The notes: generated by a model not told the origin, from the sequence alone. A stretch of 64,000 nt of DNA from CBDFKQ01 sp965248855 (GCA_965248855.1 CBDFKQ010000012.1:496001-560000); one strand, 5' to 3'; positions 45,152 to 55,008 are shown, counted from the first letter of the stretch. Translations and numbers: made by a program.

Positions 45152-46375
45152 CTAATAGTAATCAACTTGTTCAAGCACAGGGGTATATTTTCTTTTTCTT
45201 GTTTTTTCATATTCATTTATTACCCTGCTCAAATTGGTAAAAAAAGGAAACCCTACAGAATAGTATTCATAACCGTTATTTTTTTCATTTTCGTTTACAT
45301 AAATTACGGCTGATAAAAAGAACTCTGTTTTATTTTCATAATCAACAAAATAAGAGCAGTCACTTATAAAGCCAATTGCTATTCCTACCTTATTAAAACA
45401 CCTGATGGTTGAATTTCTTCTACTCCTGTTTTTTGCATTCAGAAAATATTTATACGAAGAATCAAAAAAATTATTTTCATCATAGGCAGGGTCTTTACAT
45501 TCACGAGGAAAAATACTCATATATCGATGGAGAAATTCATAATCATCATAAGTGAGGTGAAATTGCCGGGAAGGTGGGAAAGATTCGTGAAATAAAAGAG
45601 TGGTTAAAATTTTGTGGGCATCTTCCAAAGGGAAATGATTAGCATATTTAAAATTCAAACCGCCAACAACAGGTTTTTTTACATTAATTTCGCTTTGTCG
45701 TATTCTTCCTTCAGGTTTTTCATCATATAAAATTGTACCTTCCGAATTTAAAAATTGAAAACTATTAAAAGGTTTTCCCGAATAAGAAAAATTTTGTGTA
45801 ATACTTGTTTCGGGATATCCCATTTCTCTTAAACGCTGATGAAGATATCTTTGCCCAACAAATTCATAAAGGATTGTATAAGAAAAATTATCGCTTGCTA
45901 TTAACATTTTTTTTATTGATTCGGCAACGGTGGTCTGGTATATTCCTGCTCCGCTACTTCTCTGACAAAATAATGATGAATTTTTTCCTAAACCTTTAAT
46001 ACCAAGTCTATGAAGTTTTTCAAGAGCAAGAGCAATAACAGGTAATTTTACCAGGCTTGCAGGGTAAAAATACTCCTGATTATTTGCTCTGTAAGTAAAT
46101 GTTTTTAAGTTGGGTTTATTCTGTTTATCACGATTTATCTGTGTGTAAATAATTTGCAAACGATATTTACGCGGGTTATAAAGAACTTTGTAAATGGATT
46201 GAGAGGTATCTTCTTTCATTAAAAAGTCAAGAAAATCTTTGGAGTTTAATAGCTTTGATATATTTACTTTACATACTTTTTTATTTTTCTTCGGTTTGTT
46301 ATCATCATTGCCAAAAACTTTCTGAACAAAACAAAATAATAATAGAGCAAAAAATATTTTTTTAAAAAAATGCAT
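45152..46375 (-). CDS. Class A beta-lactamase-like serine hydrolase
   Basis: A 407-residue exported protein with a signal peptide ending near VFGND. It carries the class A motifs SLVK (Ser107, Lys110) and SDN (161-163); the third motif KTG appears as KVG in FNKVGIAIGFISDC, so the threonine or serine usually needed is replaced. It also has long insertions compared with a 290-residue beta-lactamase. It may be a cell-wall serine hydrolase rather than a resistance enzyme. It is monocistronic. Confidence 0.7.
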   Translation of the reverse strand: MHFFKKIFFALLLFCFVQKVFGNDDNKPKKNKKVCKVNISKLLNSKDFLDFLMKEDTSQSIYKVLYNPRKYRLQIIYTQINRDKQNKPNLKTFTYRANNQEYFYPASLVKLPVIALALEKLHRLGIKGLGKNSSLFCQRSSGAGIYQTTVAESIKKMLIASDNFSYTILYEFVGQRYLHQRLREMGYPETSITQNFSYSGKPFNSFQFLNSEGTILYDEKPEGRIRQSEINVKKPVVGGLNFKYANHFPLEDAHKILTTLLFHESFPPSRQFHLTYDDYEFLHRYMSIFPRECKDPAYDENNFFDSSYKYFLNAKNRSRRNSTIRCFNKVGIAIGFISDCSYFVDYENKTEFFLSAVIYVNENEKNNGYEYYSVGFPFFTNLSRVINEYEKTRKRKYTPVLEQVDYY

Positions 46376-46498
46376 AAAACTTATAAATCAAAAACAAATC
46401 TCAATAACAACAGTTTAAAACGAAAAACAAAAATTTCAAAGTTCTTATAGGAATTTAAAACTTTAACGTAACAGTAAAGGAAATACATATAATTTTTA

Positions 46499-46506
46499 TA
46501 ATTTTG
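46499..46506 (+). promoter_or_regulatory. Possible -7 box upstream of ubiE
   Basis: TAATTTTG matches TAnnTTTG; no good -33 element is visible. The start codon is 51 bases downstream. Confidence 0.3.
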
Positions 46507-46557
46507 GCTTTTTATTTTTTTTCATCCTAATTTTATTTTTATCGTATACTATTTTAA

Positions 46558-47310
46558 ATGCAAATGAGTGCAATAATTGTTCCTTACAAAGATAACAGTA
46601 ATGGTAAAAAAGAGCAAGTGGCTGAAATGTTTAACAATATTTCTGCCAAGTATGATTTTTTAAATCACTTTTTAAGTGCAGGGATTGATATTTTATGGAG
46701 AAAAAAAGCCATTTCATTTCTTAAAAATGAAAAACCAAAACTTATTTTGGATATTGCAACAGGTACAGCCGATTTTGCCATTGAAGCATTGACATTAAAC
46801 CCCGATAAAATTATCGGGGTTGATATTTCTGCCGGGATGCTTGAAATAGGAAAGGAAAAAATAAAAAATAAAAAATTAGAAAATAAAATTGAACTTCTTT
46901 TAGGTGATTCCGAAAAGCTTAATTTTCAAGACAATACATTTGATGCTGTGATCGTTTCATTTGGAGTGCGTAATTTTGAAAATCTTGAAAAAGGTTTATC
47001 GGATATGTTAAGGGTATTAAAACCGGGGGGGGCTTGTGTTATATTAGAGTTTTCAAAACCCAAACAATTCCCTATTAAGCAATTATATAATTTTTACACC
47101 CTGTATATTTTACCGGGGCTTGGTCGAATGGTTTCAAAAGATAAATCGGCTTATTCTTATTTACCGGAATCAGTTTTGGCATTTCCGGAAGGGAATGACT
47201 TTTTAAATATTTTAAAGAAAACGGGGTTTCAGTCAACTCATTTTGTGCCACTTACATTTGGTGTCAGTTCTATTTACATTGGAAAAAAAATATTTAGCTC
47301 AAACAAATAA
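46558..47310 (+). CDS. ubiE: Demethylmenaquinone methyltransferase
   Basis: A 250-residue SAM methyltransferase of the UbiE/MenG family: FNNISAKYDFLNHFLSAGID at the start, DIATGTADFAIEAL for SAM binding, and VSFGVRNFENLEKGLSDMLR with LRVLKPGGACVILEFSKP. It methylates demethylmenaquinone in the membrane pathway to menaquinone. The stop is one base before the porT start, so the two are cotranscribed, an arrangement I recall from other Bacteroidota. Confidence 0.95.
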   Translation: MQMSAIIVPYKDNSNGKKEQVAEMFNNISAKYDFLNHFLSAGIDILWRKKAISFLKNEKPKLILDIATGTADFAIEALTLNPDKIIGVDISAGMLEIGKEKIKNKKLENKIELLLGDSEKLNFQDNTFDAVIVSFGVRNFENLEKGLSDMLRVLKPGGACVILEFSKPKQFPIKQLYNFYTLYILPGLGRMVSKDKSAYSYLPESVLAFPEGNDFLNILKKTGFQSTHFVPLTFGVSSIYIGKKIFSSNK

Positions 47311-47311
47311 T

Positions 47312-48061
47312 ATGCTGTTTAATATTAAATCTTTATTAAAATCAGACAAGAGTATTTTTAAGATCTTTATTGCATTTTTATTATTACTCATTTTGTTTTC
47401 AGCACCTTCTGCTTTCGCTCAGAAAAGAAACCACCGGTTTTTTACTAAAAATCTCACTGACTATGATGATAAGAGATTGCATTATGGGATATGTTTGGTT
47501 GGTACTTCAAATAAATTTGTAAGAAAGTATTCCGATTATTTTAATGCGAACAGCGACAGTACATTTGCTGTAAACCCAAAATCTGATTTGGCAGCAGGAG
47601 TTGGATTATTAATAAATTATAAAATAGCAGACCATTGGGATATTCGCTTTAGTCCGGTAGTCAATTTTTATCAACGTTCAATTGAATATAGATTTACAAG
47701 TGGCAGTAAAGCCACACAAACCATAGAAAGTTCTTTTTTAGAATTTCCCCTGTTATTAAAATATAGGTCTATGCGGAGGGGAAATGTAGGAATGTATATG
47801 TTGGCAGGAGTAAAACCCGGGATTGAAATCGGGTCTAAAAAGGGAGAAAACAGGATAGATTTAGTAAAAACTGATAATATTGATTTCTCTATTGAATACG
47901 GTTTCGGATTCGATTTATATTATACTTATTTCAAATTTTCTCCTGAAATACGCTTTTCACATGGTATTAAAAATATGATTGTGAGTGATAATACGGTTTT
48001 TGCAAAAAGCCTAAGTAAATTAACAACTCATAATGTTTCTCTTTATCTTTATTTTGAATAA
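47312..48061 (+). CDS. porT: Type IX secretion protein PorT
   Basis: A 249-residue outer-membrane barrel required for type IX secretion. Signal peptide ends at AFAQKR (residue ~38 after a long hydrophobic stretch); the mature part has DDKRLHYGICLVGTSNKFVR, DLAAGVGLLINYKIADHWDI, SFLEFPLLLKYRS, and ends THNVSLYLYFE. Position next to ubiE and the KRLHYG entry support PorT over a generic barrel. I use ATG 47312; an earlier TTG/ATG-like extension overlaps ubiE and adds no sensible sequence. Confidence 0.85.
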   Translation: MLFNIKSLLKSDKSIFKIFIAFLLLLILFSAPSAFAQKRNHRFFTKNLTDYDDKRLHYGICLVGTSNKFVRKYSDYFNANSDSTFAVNPKSDLAAGVGLLINYKIADHWDIRFSPVVNFYQRSIEYRFTSGSKATQTIESSFLEFPLLLKYRSMRRGNVGMYMLAGVKPGIEIGSKKGENRIDLVKTDNIDFSIEYGFGFDLYYTYFKFSPEIRFSHGIKNMIVSDNTVFAKSLSKLTTHNVSLYLYFE

Positions 48062-48082
48062 AATTTGTAGATAAATCATTAA

Positions 48083-48496
48083 TTATTGAACACCTATTTT
48101 CTGTCTGTATTTTTTACGTTCGTCAGTAAAATCCCACCATTTTTTATTGGAATTTAGGTTATTAGCATAATACACTACCAATCTAAATTGATCTTCAACA
48201 CAAGGATCAATTGATGATCCGTACAATTTTTTCAAATCTCTAATAAGATCATATCCATTCTTATCTTTTAATTCTTTCAAAGAAAAATAACCAAGCGAAA
48301 TTAAATCTTGGGCAAACTTTATTCCGATTGTTGGTATTTTTTGAAATTCAATAAGTGCACATATTTGCTTAGCTCTTATTTCGGTAATATTTAAAACTTT
48401 TTCAATTTCATCACTGGAGAAATTGTTTAAATCTTTAATTTTAAATTTATTTTTCTTTAAATTTTCTTTCTCAATTAATGTTAAAACTATTTCCAT
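48083..48496 (-). CDS. Cdd1-like helix-hairpin-helix protein (pathogenicity-locus family)
   Basis: A 137-residue protein with a helix-hairpin-helix-like core (IPTIGIKFAQDLISLGYFSL) and the Cdd1/pathogenicity-locus signature DPCVEDQFRLVVYYANNL followed by WWDFTDERK. It probably binds nucleic acid, but its function is unknown. It is convergent with porT, 21 bases apart, and a degenerate copy of the porT 3' end lies on the other side of it. Confidence 0.75.
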   Translation of the reverse strand: MEIVLTLIEKENLKKNKFKIKDLNNFSSDEIEKVLNITEIRAKQICALIEFQKIPTIGIKFAQDLISLGYFSLKELKDKNGYDLIRDLKKLYGSSIDPCVEDQFRLVVYYANNLNSNKKWWDFTDERKKYRQKIGVQ

Positions 48497-48530
48497 AAAT
48501 CAGGGATTTTTAAATAAAATAAATATTTGG

Positions 48531-48590
48531 GGCTTGAAGCTTAAGCAATTATTACTCATAATGTATCTCTTTACTTATTTCGAATAGGAA
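48531..48590 (+). pseudogene. Degenerate second copy of the porT 3' end
   Basis: About 50 bases here align with the last 50 bases of porT (48010-48060), including ACTCATAATGT and TCTCTTTA exact blocks and a GAATA end; four short gaps disrupt the reading frame. In translation it reads THNVSLYL like porT. It is a remnant, with no start. Confidence 0.6.
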
Positions 48591-48803
48591 CTCAACAATT
48601 AAGATATGAAGATATCAAACAGAATGAAACGACCTTATCCCGCTTAGTTTACATAAGGTACTTATTTAATTTTTACCTTTAGAATTGAAGGTTTTTATGC
48701 TTCATAAATCTTAAGGCAAAAGAAAGTTAAAAACCTTTTCCCCAAAGTGAAAATAGCTTTACAGTAGAATTAAAGAAAAAAATTCTGCTATTTTTTTATT
48801 TGA

Positions 48804-49973
48804 CTAATTTATAGCTTTCAATAAAGTATTTGCCACTGCTGCTGCAGATAAATGTTGGTTTATGGAAAGTGAAATAAATATTTTAGTATTAATATCGTAT
48901 AATACTATGGCATTATAATTTTCAAGTCCACCGGCATGGCCTATCCACATATCATTTTTATTGTTGATTTCATTAAAATCCCAAAGCATTATACCTTTAC
49001 CATAATAAGTTCCTTTGTCAAACATTGGATAAAGATCCTTTAGGTCTTCCTGAAGCAAAGATTTTGTAAATAATGTGCCTGTAAGTAATGAATGAAATAT
49101 TAATAAAATTTCTTTTGAATTACCGGCAATATTTCCTGCTCCTCCATGCCCATATTCTTCATCTTTTACCACTTCTCCATTTTTATGAGATAAGGCCAAA
49201 TTATCGGGAACTTCCTCAGGCAGTAATGCTTTTATCGTTTTGAGGTCTAAAGGTTTTGATATTCTGTCTGTCACTATTTGCGCAAATGGTTTATTTTCTA
49301 ATTTTTCGATAATCAATCCTAAAAGTAAATAACCTGTGTTGGAGTAAGACCAATATTCACCGGGATTGAAAAGATTTTTGTGTGACAGTGCAATATCTAA
49401 TTGTTCAGTATAAGTATAATGTTTACTGCTAAGATTGAATACAGAGTCACTATTAAAACTATATATTCCACTTGTATGAGTTAAAAGGTGTTCAATAGTA
49501 ATTTTATCAGAATTTTGAAATTGAGGGTACCAAACGGAGAGTTTATCGGTTAATGAAATTTTTTTTTCATTAATTAATTGTCCTATTAAAATCCCGGTTA
49601 CCATCTTTCCAACACTCATCCAGTAAAATATTGATTCGGCATTCACTTTTTTATTATCATTTTTAGATACATACCCTGTATCGATTTGCCAAATACCCTT
49701 ATTTGGCATTAACAATGTTACGGTAATGCCGGTAATATTTTGGTTTATAATTAAATCCTTCATCGTCGCATTTAACTTTCCTGATATATCTTCAGGGAGT
49801 TTTGTATTAAAATCATAAGACGCAAAACCGGGTAAAATATCTAAATTAATCTGTGTATGTAAAGGTTTGCCTTTATAAGTAAAATTATCAGCAGAAATAT
49901 TATTTTTATTACAACCTATTAATCCGGTAAAAATTATTAGAAGATATATTAAAAATTTGAAATTATTAATCAT
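48804..49973 (-). CDS. Class C beta-lactamase-type serine hydrolase (lipoprotein)
   Basis: A 389-residue lipoprotein (lipobox GLIGC, Cys21) of the beta-lactamase/DD-peptidase (PF00144) family. Motifs are the SxxK at SVGK (Ser120, Lys123), the YxN at YSNTGY (about 215), HTSGIY, and HAGG near residue 345 in place of KTG, as common in esterase-like members. It faces the periplasm and hydrolyses esters or peptides. A second, interrupted member lies just upstream on the same strand. Confidence 0.88.
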   Translation of the reverse strand: MINNFKFLIYLLIIFTGLIGCNKNNISADNFTYKGKPLHTQINLDILPGFASYDFNTKLPEDISGKLNATMKDLIINQNITGITVTLLMPNKGIWQIDTGYVSKNDNKKVNAESIFYWMSVGKMVTGILIGQLINEKKISLTDKLSVWYPQFQNSDKITIEHLLTHTSGIYSFNSDSVFNLSSKHYTYTEQLDIALSHKNLFNPGEYWSYSNTGYLLLGLIIEKLENKPFAQIVTDRISKPLDLKTIKALLPEEVPDNLALSHKNGEVVKDEEYGHGGAGNIAGNSKEILLIFHSLLTGTLFTKSLLQEDLKDLYPMFDKGTYYGKGIMLWDFNEINNKNDMWIGHAGGLENYNAIVLYDINTKIFISLSINQHLSAAAVANTLLKAIN

Positions 49974-50157
49974 TTATTTAGCTTAATTAAGTTTTTATGC
50001 CTTTTTAAAACCAGGTTTAAAAATGAACCTATAATCAGTGAAGTCTTCAGTTACATTAAATGAAATCAAATCTTGAGCTAACCGTAGAGTACCTAAATTA
50101 GTGTTTTCATCATTCTGAAAGTTTTATTTTAATAAATTGATTTGTTTATTCAATTAT

Positions 50158-51273
50158 TTACAAATCTTTTATCTTCTTCAATATTTCAAAACCCATTTGG
50201 GTTTGAAAAAAATCAGGATTGAGGGATGAATTAAATAGAATCACCACTCCGGTTTGATTGGCTTTATTAAAACCAATAAATGACGAATAACCTCCGTTTA
50301 ATCCATTTTTCCAAATGATATTTTGACCATCCATGGTAAAAAGGTTCCAGCCTAAGCCAATGCCATCCATATAATGCACCTTATCATTTACAGTCTTTGT
50401 TAATTGGTGCGATAGTTCCATTGCTGAATGCAAAGGGCCGGGTTTGCCCATATTGGCTTCTAAAAAAATTAACATATCATCTAAATTAGAATTTAAACCT
50501 CCCGTGCCCTGTGCTATATCCTGCATATATTTCGACCATGATTCAACCGTAATATTACCATTATGCCCCGGCGCCAATTTATTAAGTTGGTTTTGAGTAA
50601 AGGTGATTGAAGTATTATCCATAGAGAGTGGCTTAATCACACGGGTATTAATCGCCGTTTCATAATTGGAACTGCTCTTTGAACCTATGATATGCCCAAG
50701 CAAACCATAACCTGTAAATGAATATTCAAAATCAGCGCCCGGATCCCTTGGTAAAGAATACGTATTAAGAAAATCATACATTTTTTCTTTTGTATATCCC
50801 CGGTAAGGATTGTAAGCATCGCTGTTAATATTGGTAGGGTTTCGTGGCAAGCCTGAAGTATGATTGGCCAATTGTTTTAATGTAATTTTTTTTCCATTTC
50901 TGGATGGGAGTTTTACGGTAGATGGGAGGTAAATTTCAACAGGATCATCTAAATTTACTTCCCCTTTCAAAACCATGTCAGCCAAAGCTATTGCCGTGAA
51001 AGTTTTTGTTGCTGAGGCAATTTAGAAGACGGATTGTGAATTTAATAATTCCCGGCTTCCTAATTCCCGTTCCCCATACGAATAAACAGATTTTTCTCCA
51101 TGCTTAATTACTCCAACCATAATCCCTACGTTTGACCCAAAAGCTATGTGTGGAAATGTAACCTGATCCACAGCTTCTTTAATCGTATTGGGTTTTAAGT
51201 CTTTATTTTTACATTGTGATAACATGAAAATTACGCTCAGCAGAAAATAAATTTTATTTTTAAATAATTTCAT
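50158..51273 (-). pseudogene. Class C-type serine hydrolase interrupted by a stop codon
   Basis: The frame runs from ATG 51273 (MKLFKNKIYFLLSVIFMLSQ, lipobox SQC) through VGIMVGVIKHGEKSVYSYGE to LLNSQSVF, then TAA at 51022-51024, and continues in the same frame as IASATKTFTAIALADMV with the catalytic SxxK (SATK), HTSGLP, YSFTGYG and a C-terminal KNGLNGGYSSFIGF. The expected residue at the stop is Glu (GAA to TAA is one base). All other motifs are intact. It could be a recent nonsense mutation or a sequencing error. Length without the stop would be 371. Confidence 0.82.
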
Positions 51274-51299
51274 AAATTTTTTTGAATTTGAAAAATAAA

Positions 51300-51317
51300 A
51301 TATCAATATATTGATAT
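51300..51317. repeat. 18-bp perfect palindrome
   Basis: ATATCAATATATTGATAT, perfectly symmetric, upstream of the interrupted hydrolase gene and part of a copy (reverse orientation) of the TATCAGTTTATCAATATC repeat. Confidence 0.5.
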
Positions 51318-51388
51318 CAATAAACTGATATTTAATCGTATATAAAAAGAAAGACCTTCTTCTTTTAAATTTTAAGTTATTTGTCGGA

Positions 51389-52039
51389 TTAATCTTTTTT
51401 CTGTATTTGTTTGTCTATACTCAGGCGTATGCCCGGAAATACATAATCCGTAACTTTAAATTCAGAACTTGTTTTAGAAAGGGTTCTAAAATCTTTATAT
51501 AAAAATACCTGTGTATTAATATAATAGCTTTTAAGTATTTTAAATTTTACTCCTAATGCAACAGATGCGCCCCAATTAAAACGGTTGGCATAATTTATAA
51601 TATTTATTGTTTCCCCGTCCTGATATTTTAATTTTGCACTCGCCATCCATGCCAAATCAACCCCCGCTTGAAAATTAACTATCAACCGTCTGTCATTTGA
51701 AGTATTATATCTAAACCAAAGCGGTATTTTTATATAATTAATATTTGTTTTGCGTGCTTCATACCCTCCCCCTTGCATGGAATATAATAAATCTGCACCC
51801 ACACCCCAATGTTTAAAAGCCTGATATGTAGCGCCAATTCCCACTGCCGGGCGCACCCTGAAATAATATGGTGTCAGCTTGAGAAAATCATTTGCAGGTG
51901 CAAGCGTTTCATATTGAAAGGATGTAGATTGGGGATTAAACCTTACCCCAAGCACAATTTGTTTTTGTGCAAATGCCTTCCCGTTTAAAAAAATAAAAAT
52001 CAGAAAAAAGATAAGATAAGAAGTTGTTTTTTTGAGCAT
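51389..52039 (-). CDS. Outer-membrane beta-barrel (PorT-like) protein
   Basis: A 216-residue protein starting at ATG 52039 (MLKKTTSYLIFFLIFIFLNG), signal peptide ending at AFAQKQ. The mature part has VLGVRFNPQSTSFQYE, AVGIGATYQAFKHWGVGADL, IPLWFRYNTSNDRRLIVNFQ, and ASVALGVKFKIL, typical eight-strand barrel alternation. A six-codon longer TTG start is rejected. It lies 133 bases downstream of the AraC-type regulator on the same strand and could be its target. Confidence 0.75.
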   Translation of the reverse strand: MLKKTTSYLIFFLIFIFLNGKAFAQKQIVLGVRFNPQSTSFQYETLAPANDFLKLTPYYFRVRPAVGIGATYQAFKHWGVGADLLYSMQGGGYEARKTNINYIKIPLWFRYNTSNDRRLIVNFQAGVDLAWMASAKLKYQDGETINIINYANRFNWGASVALGVKFKILKSYYINTQVFLYKDFRTLSKTSSEFKVTDYVFPGIRLSIDKQIQKKD

Positions 52040-52172
52040 AAATAAATTTTTGCACAAACCAACATCCTTTTTATCCGTTTATCGACTTTGCCAAGTGAGG
52101 AATACTAAATTTTAGGTTTTTTTTATTTGATAAAAGTGTTTCTATTTCGAAAATTATTTTAAAAAAATAATT

Positions 52173-53342
52173 TCAATTTTTCACTTTGCTGGATTTATAT
52201 GCTGAAGGTGTCATCCCTACATATTTTTTAAATGCTTTGTTAAAACTCGCTTTTGAGTTGAACCCCGCATCAAGAGCTAAGGCAAAAATAGTTAACTTAT
52301 TTTTTTCGGGGTTTAATAATTCGATTTTTACTTCATCAACCCGGTAGCGGTTTATATAATCGTAGAAATTAACTTTCATATATTCATTTAAGACCTGGGA
52401 TAGGTGATGGCCGGGAATTTCTAAAAAGGATGATAGCTGCGATAAAGTAAGCAGTTCATTTCTGTATAATTTATCCTGCTCCATACTTTTATTTAATTTG
52501 AAAATAATATTTTCAATTGTTTCAATAGAAATGCCTGATTTTTCATACTTTTTTAAAGGTAATTCTATAAAAAATATTTTATTTTTATCATTTTTGATTT
52601 CTTGTTCCGGTTGAGGGGTATTTATATTATAAAATATAATTGGTTGATTAATGCCTTTATATCCAAGTGTATAAATGAAAGCAGTGAACAGCATTGCTTC
52701 CATATATTTTAAAAAATTAATAGGGTACCAAGTGTCTAAAAGCCATATAAACCATATTACTAACAAGGTGCCAATCAAATATATAAGCCATTTAAGGTTT
52801 ATTCTTTCAAAAAATGAAAAATGTTTTTTTAGCTCAAGGGAGTTTTTACGAATAATTGTTGTGCACAAAATAAGATAAACGAGTACTTGAAGAAGCCCTG
52901 CATACGGAATGAAAAGGTCAGTATCCGGATGGCGGTACTCTTCGATTAAATATTTAATTTTTTCTTGAGCACTGCCTTTGTAATAAGGGACAAGTAAAAT
53001 TATCAAAACTATATAAGGAACGAAATGTAATAAAGATTTTAGTCGGAACTGAAGATCTTTCTGTGTTAAAGCGAGGACATAAAAATAAATCAATGGCCCC
53101 AAAGTAAAAACTAATGGGCCGAATAGCTGGCTAAGATGTGGAAAATTCAAAATGTATTTTGAATCCTCCATCGTTTCGCCTAATTGGATCAGGGAGTAAT
53201 TTATTAAAAAAACAGCCAAAAATAAATGGGCTTTATTCGGGTGTTGTTTTAACCTAAGTAAAAGGATAGAAAAAAAAATAGCTTGTACTATCCCGATTAT
53301 ATTAATTATAGAAAATAAAGAAAAGGCCGGGTTCAAAACCAT
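52173..53342 (-). CDS. Membrane-bound AraC-family transcriptional regulator
   Basis: A 389-residue protein with seven hydrophobic segments in the first ~235 residues (INIIGIVQAIFFSILLL, GPLVFTLGPLIYFYVLAL, WLIYLIGTLLVIWFIWLL and others) and a C-terminal AraC helix-turn-helix domain (TLSQLSSFLEIPGHHLSQVL; DAGFNSKASFNKAFKKYVGM; TPSAYKSS). Such 7TM-AraC proteins sense an envelope or extracellular signal and regulate nearby genes; the barrel gene downstream is the obvious candidate target. Confidence 0.88.
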   Translation of the reverse strand: MVLNPAFSLFSIINIIGIVQAIFFSILLLRLKQHPNKAHLFLAVFLINYSLIQLGETMEDSKYILNFPHLSQLFGPLVFTLGPLIYFYVLALTQKDLQFRLKSLLHFVPYIVLIILLVPYYKGSAQEKIKYLIEEYRHPDTDLFIPYAGLLQVLVYLILCTTIIRKNSLELKKHFSFFERINLKWLIYLIGTLLVIWFIWLLDTWYPINFLKYMEAMLFTAFIYTLGYKGINQPIIFYNINTPQPEQEIKNDKNKIFFIELPLKKYEKSGISIETIENIIFKLNKSMEQDKLYRNELLTLSQLSSFLEIPGHHLSQVLNEYMKVNFYDYINRYRVDEVKIELLNPEKNKLTIFALALDAGFNSKASFNKAFKKYVGMTPSAYKSSKVKN

Positions 53343-53471
53343 TTTATTAAATTTATCCGGCCTCTATTGCTTTTAAAACTGTTGGCATTTTCCGATTATT
53401 TTTTTTTGCAGATATAAATAAAGAAAGTTTTAAGTTTATTAATTATAAAGATTAAAAATCATTAGCAAAAT

Positions 53472-54872
53472 CTAAATATGTATTGCCCTATTATCAGTTG
53501 CTGCCAGGCATGCTTCTTTAAAAGATTCTGTAAAAGTTGGATGAGCGTGAGAAATTCTTCCAATATCTTCTGCCGAAGCTCTAAATTCCATTGCAACAAC
53601 GGCCTCAGCAATCATATCTGCAGTACGCGGCCCTATCATGTGCACACCTAAAATTTCATCTGTTTCTTTACTTGCCAAAACTTTTACTAAACCTTCTGTA
53701 TCCATACTGGCTCGCGCTCTTCCGGAAGCTTTAAAAGGAAAACTTCCCATTTTATAAGCAATATTTTTTGCTTTCAGTTCTTCTTCGGTATACCCGACAG
53801 AAGCAACTTCAGGCCATGTATAAACAACACCGGGAATTAACAAATAATTTATGTGCGGATGTTGGCCAACGATTGTTTCGGCAACGAATGTACCTTCCTC
53901 TTCTGCCTTATGTGCAAGCATTGCACCTTTAATAACATCACCAATCGCATAAATATTTGGTACAGATGTTCTTAAATGTTCATCAACTGCCACTTTACCC
54001 CTCTCGTCTGTTTTTAATCCGGCATTTTCTAAATTTAAACCATCAGTAAACGGTCTTCTTCCAATACTAACCAGGCAATAATCTCCTTTAATTGTTACGG
54101 TTTCATTTTTATCATTCTGTGCCGTTACAATTACTTCATCTCCTTTATTTTCAACCGAACTTACTTTATGTTTAAAGTAGAATTCCGTATCCAATTTTCT
54201 CATTGCTTTTTGCAATTCTTTCCCCATGGTTTTATCCATAGTCGGTATCATAGAGTCAGCATATTCAACAAAACTAACTTTTGCGCCTAATCTTCCATAT
54301 ACCGAACCTAATTCCGCACCAATCACTCCTGCTCCAATTACAATTAAATGTTTTGGAACTTCAGTCATGTTTAAAGCTTCAGTGGAAGTAATAATTCGTT
54401 TTTTATCAATATTGATTCCGGGAACTGATGATGGCTTTGAACCGGTGGCAATAATTATATTTTTACCTAAAATTTGTTCACTCGTGCCATCTGTCTTTGT
54501 AATTTTTATATTGTTTTTATCAACAAAAGATCCAACTCCATGAAAAACTGTTACTTTGTTTTTTGTCATTAAATAATCAATTCCCTTAACTGTCATATCG
54601 ACCACACCACTTTTTCTTTTAATCATTTGAGCCAGGTCGACTTTTAAGTTGTCGAGCTTTATACCATGTTCTGCAAAAGTATGAGAAGCATTAAAGTAAT
54701 GTTCACTGGAATCTAATAATGCCTTTGACGGAATACATCCCACATTTAAACAAGTGCCGCCTAAGGTATTGTATTTTTCAATAATGGCTGTTTTCAAACC
54801 TAGTTGCCCACAACGAACGGCAGCTACGTAACCGCCGGGGCCTGAACCAATTATTATTACATCGAAATCCAT
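53472..54872 (-). CDS. lpdA: Dihydrolipoyl dehydrogenase (E3)
   Basis: A 466-residue E3: FAD loop GSGPGGYVAA, redox disulfide GGTCLNVGCIPSKALL, second nucleotide loop GAGVIGAELGSVYGRLGA, and the HAHPTFTES His-Glu pair near the C-terminus. It reoxidises dihydrolipoamide for the 2-oxoglutarate and pyruvate complexes, yielding NADH. It is downstream of sucB, but a strong terminator lies between them, so it may have its own promoter or be partly attenuated. Confidence 0.97.
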   Translation of the reverse strand: MDFDVIIIGSGPGGYVAAVRCGQLGLKTAIIEKYNTLGGTCLNVGCIPSKALLDSSEHYFNASHTFAEHGIKLDNLKVDLAQMIKRKSGVVDMTVKGIDYLMTKNKVTVFHGVGSFVDKNNIKITKTDGTSEQILGKNIIIATGSKPSSVPGINIDKKRIITSTEALNMTEVPKHLIVIGAGVIGAELGSVYGRLGAKVSFVEYADSMIPTMDKTMGKELQKAMRKLDTEFYFKHKVSSVENKGDEVIVTAQNDKNETVTIKGDYCLVSIGRRPFTDGLNLENAGLKTDERGKVAVDEHLRTSVPNIYAIGDVIKGAMLAHKAEEEGTFVAETIVGQHPHINYLLIPGVVYTWPEVASVGYTEEELKAKNIAYKMGSFPFKASGRARASMDTEGLVKVLASKETDEILGVHMIGPRTADMIAEAVVAMEFRASAEDIGRISHAHPTFTESFKEACLAATDNRAIHI

Positions 54873-55008
54873 AGAGTAAAAATCTTTTTATATTATAAAG
54901 TTTAGGATGATTATAAAAGAACTTTAATACTAAATAAAAAAGCTCAAATTTAATTGTTTGTAGTGGTTTTAAATTCTATTGTTAAATTTTAAATTTGATA
55001 AAAATAAA

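Noticed and set aside
47243..47311. A longer porT start overlapping ubiE
   Set aside because: It would add 23 non-conserved residues before the signal peptide; ATG 47312 puts the signal peptide at the start.
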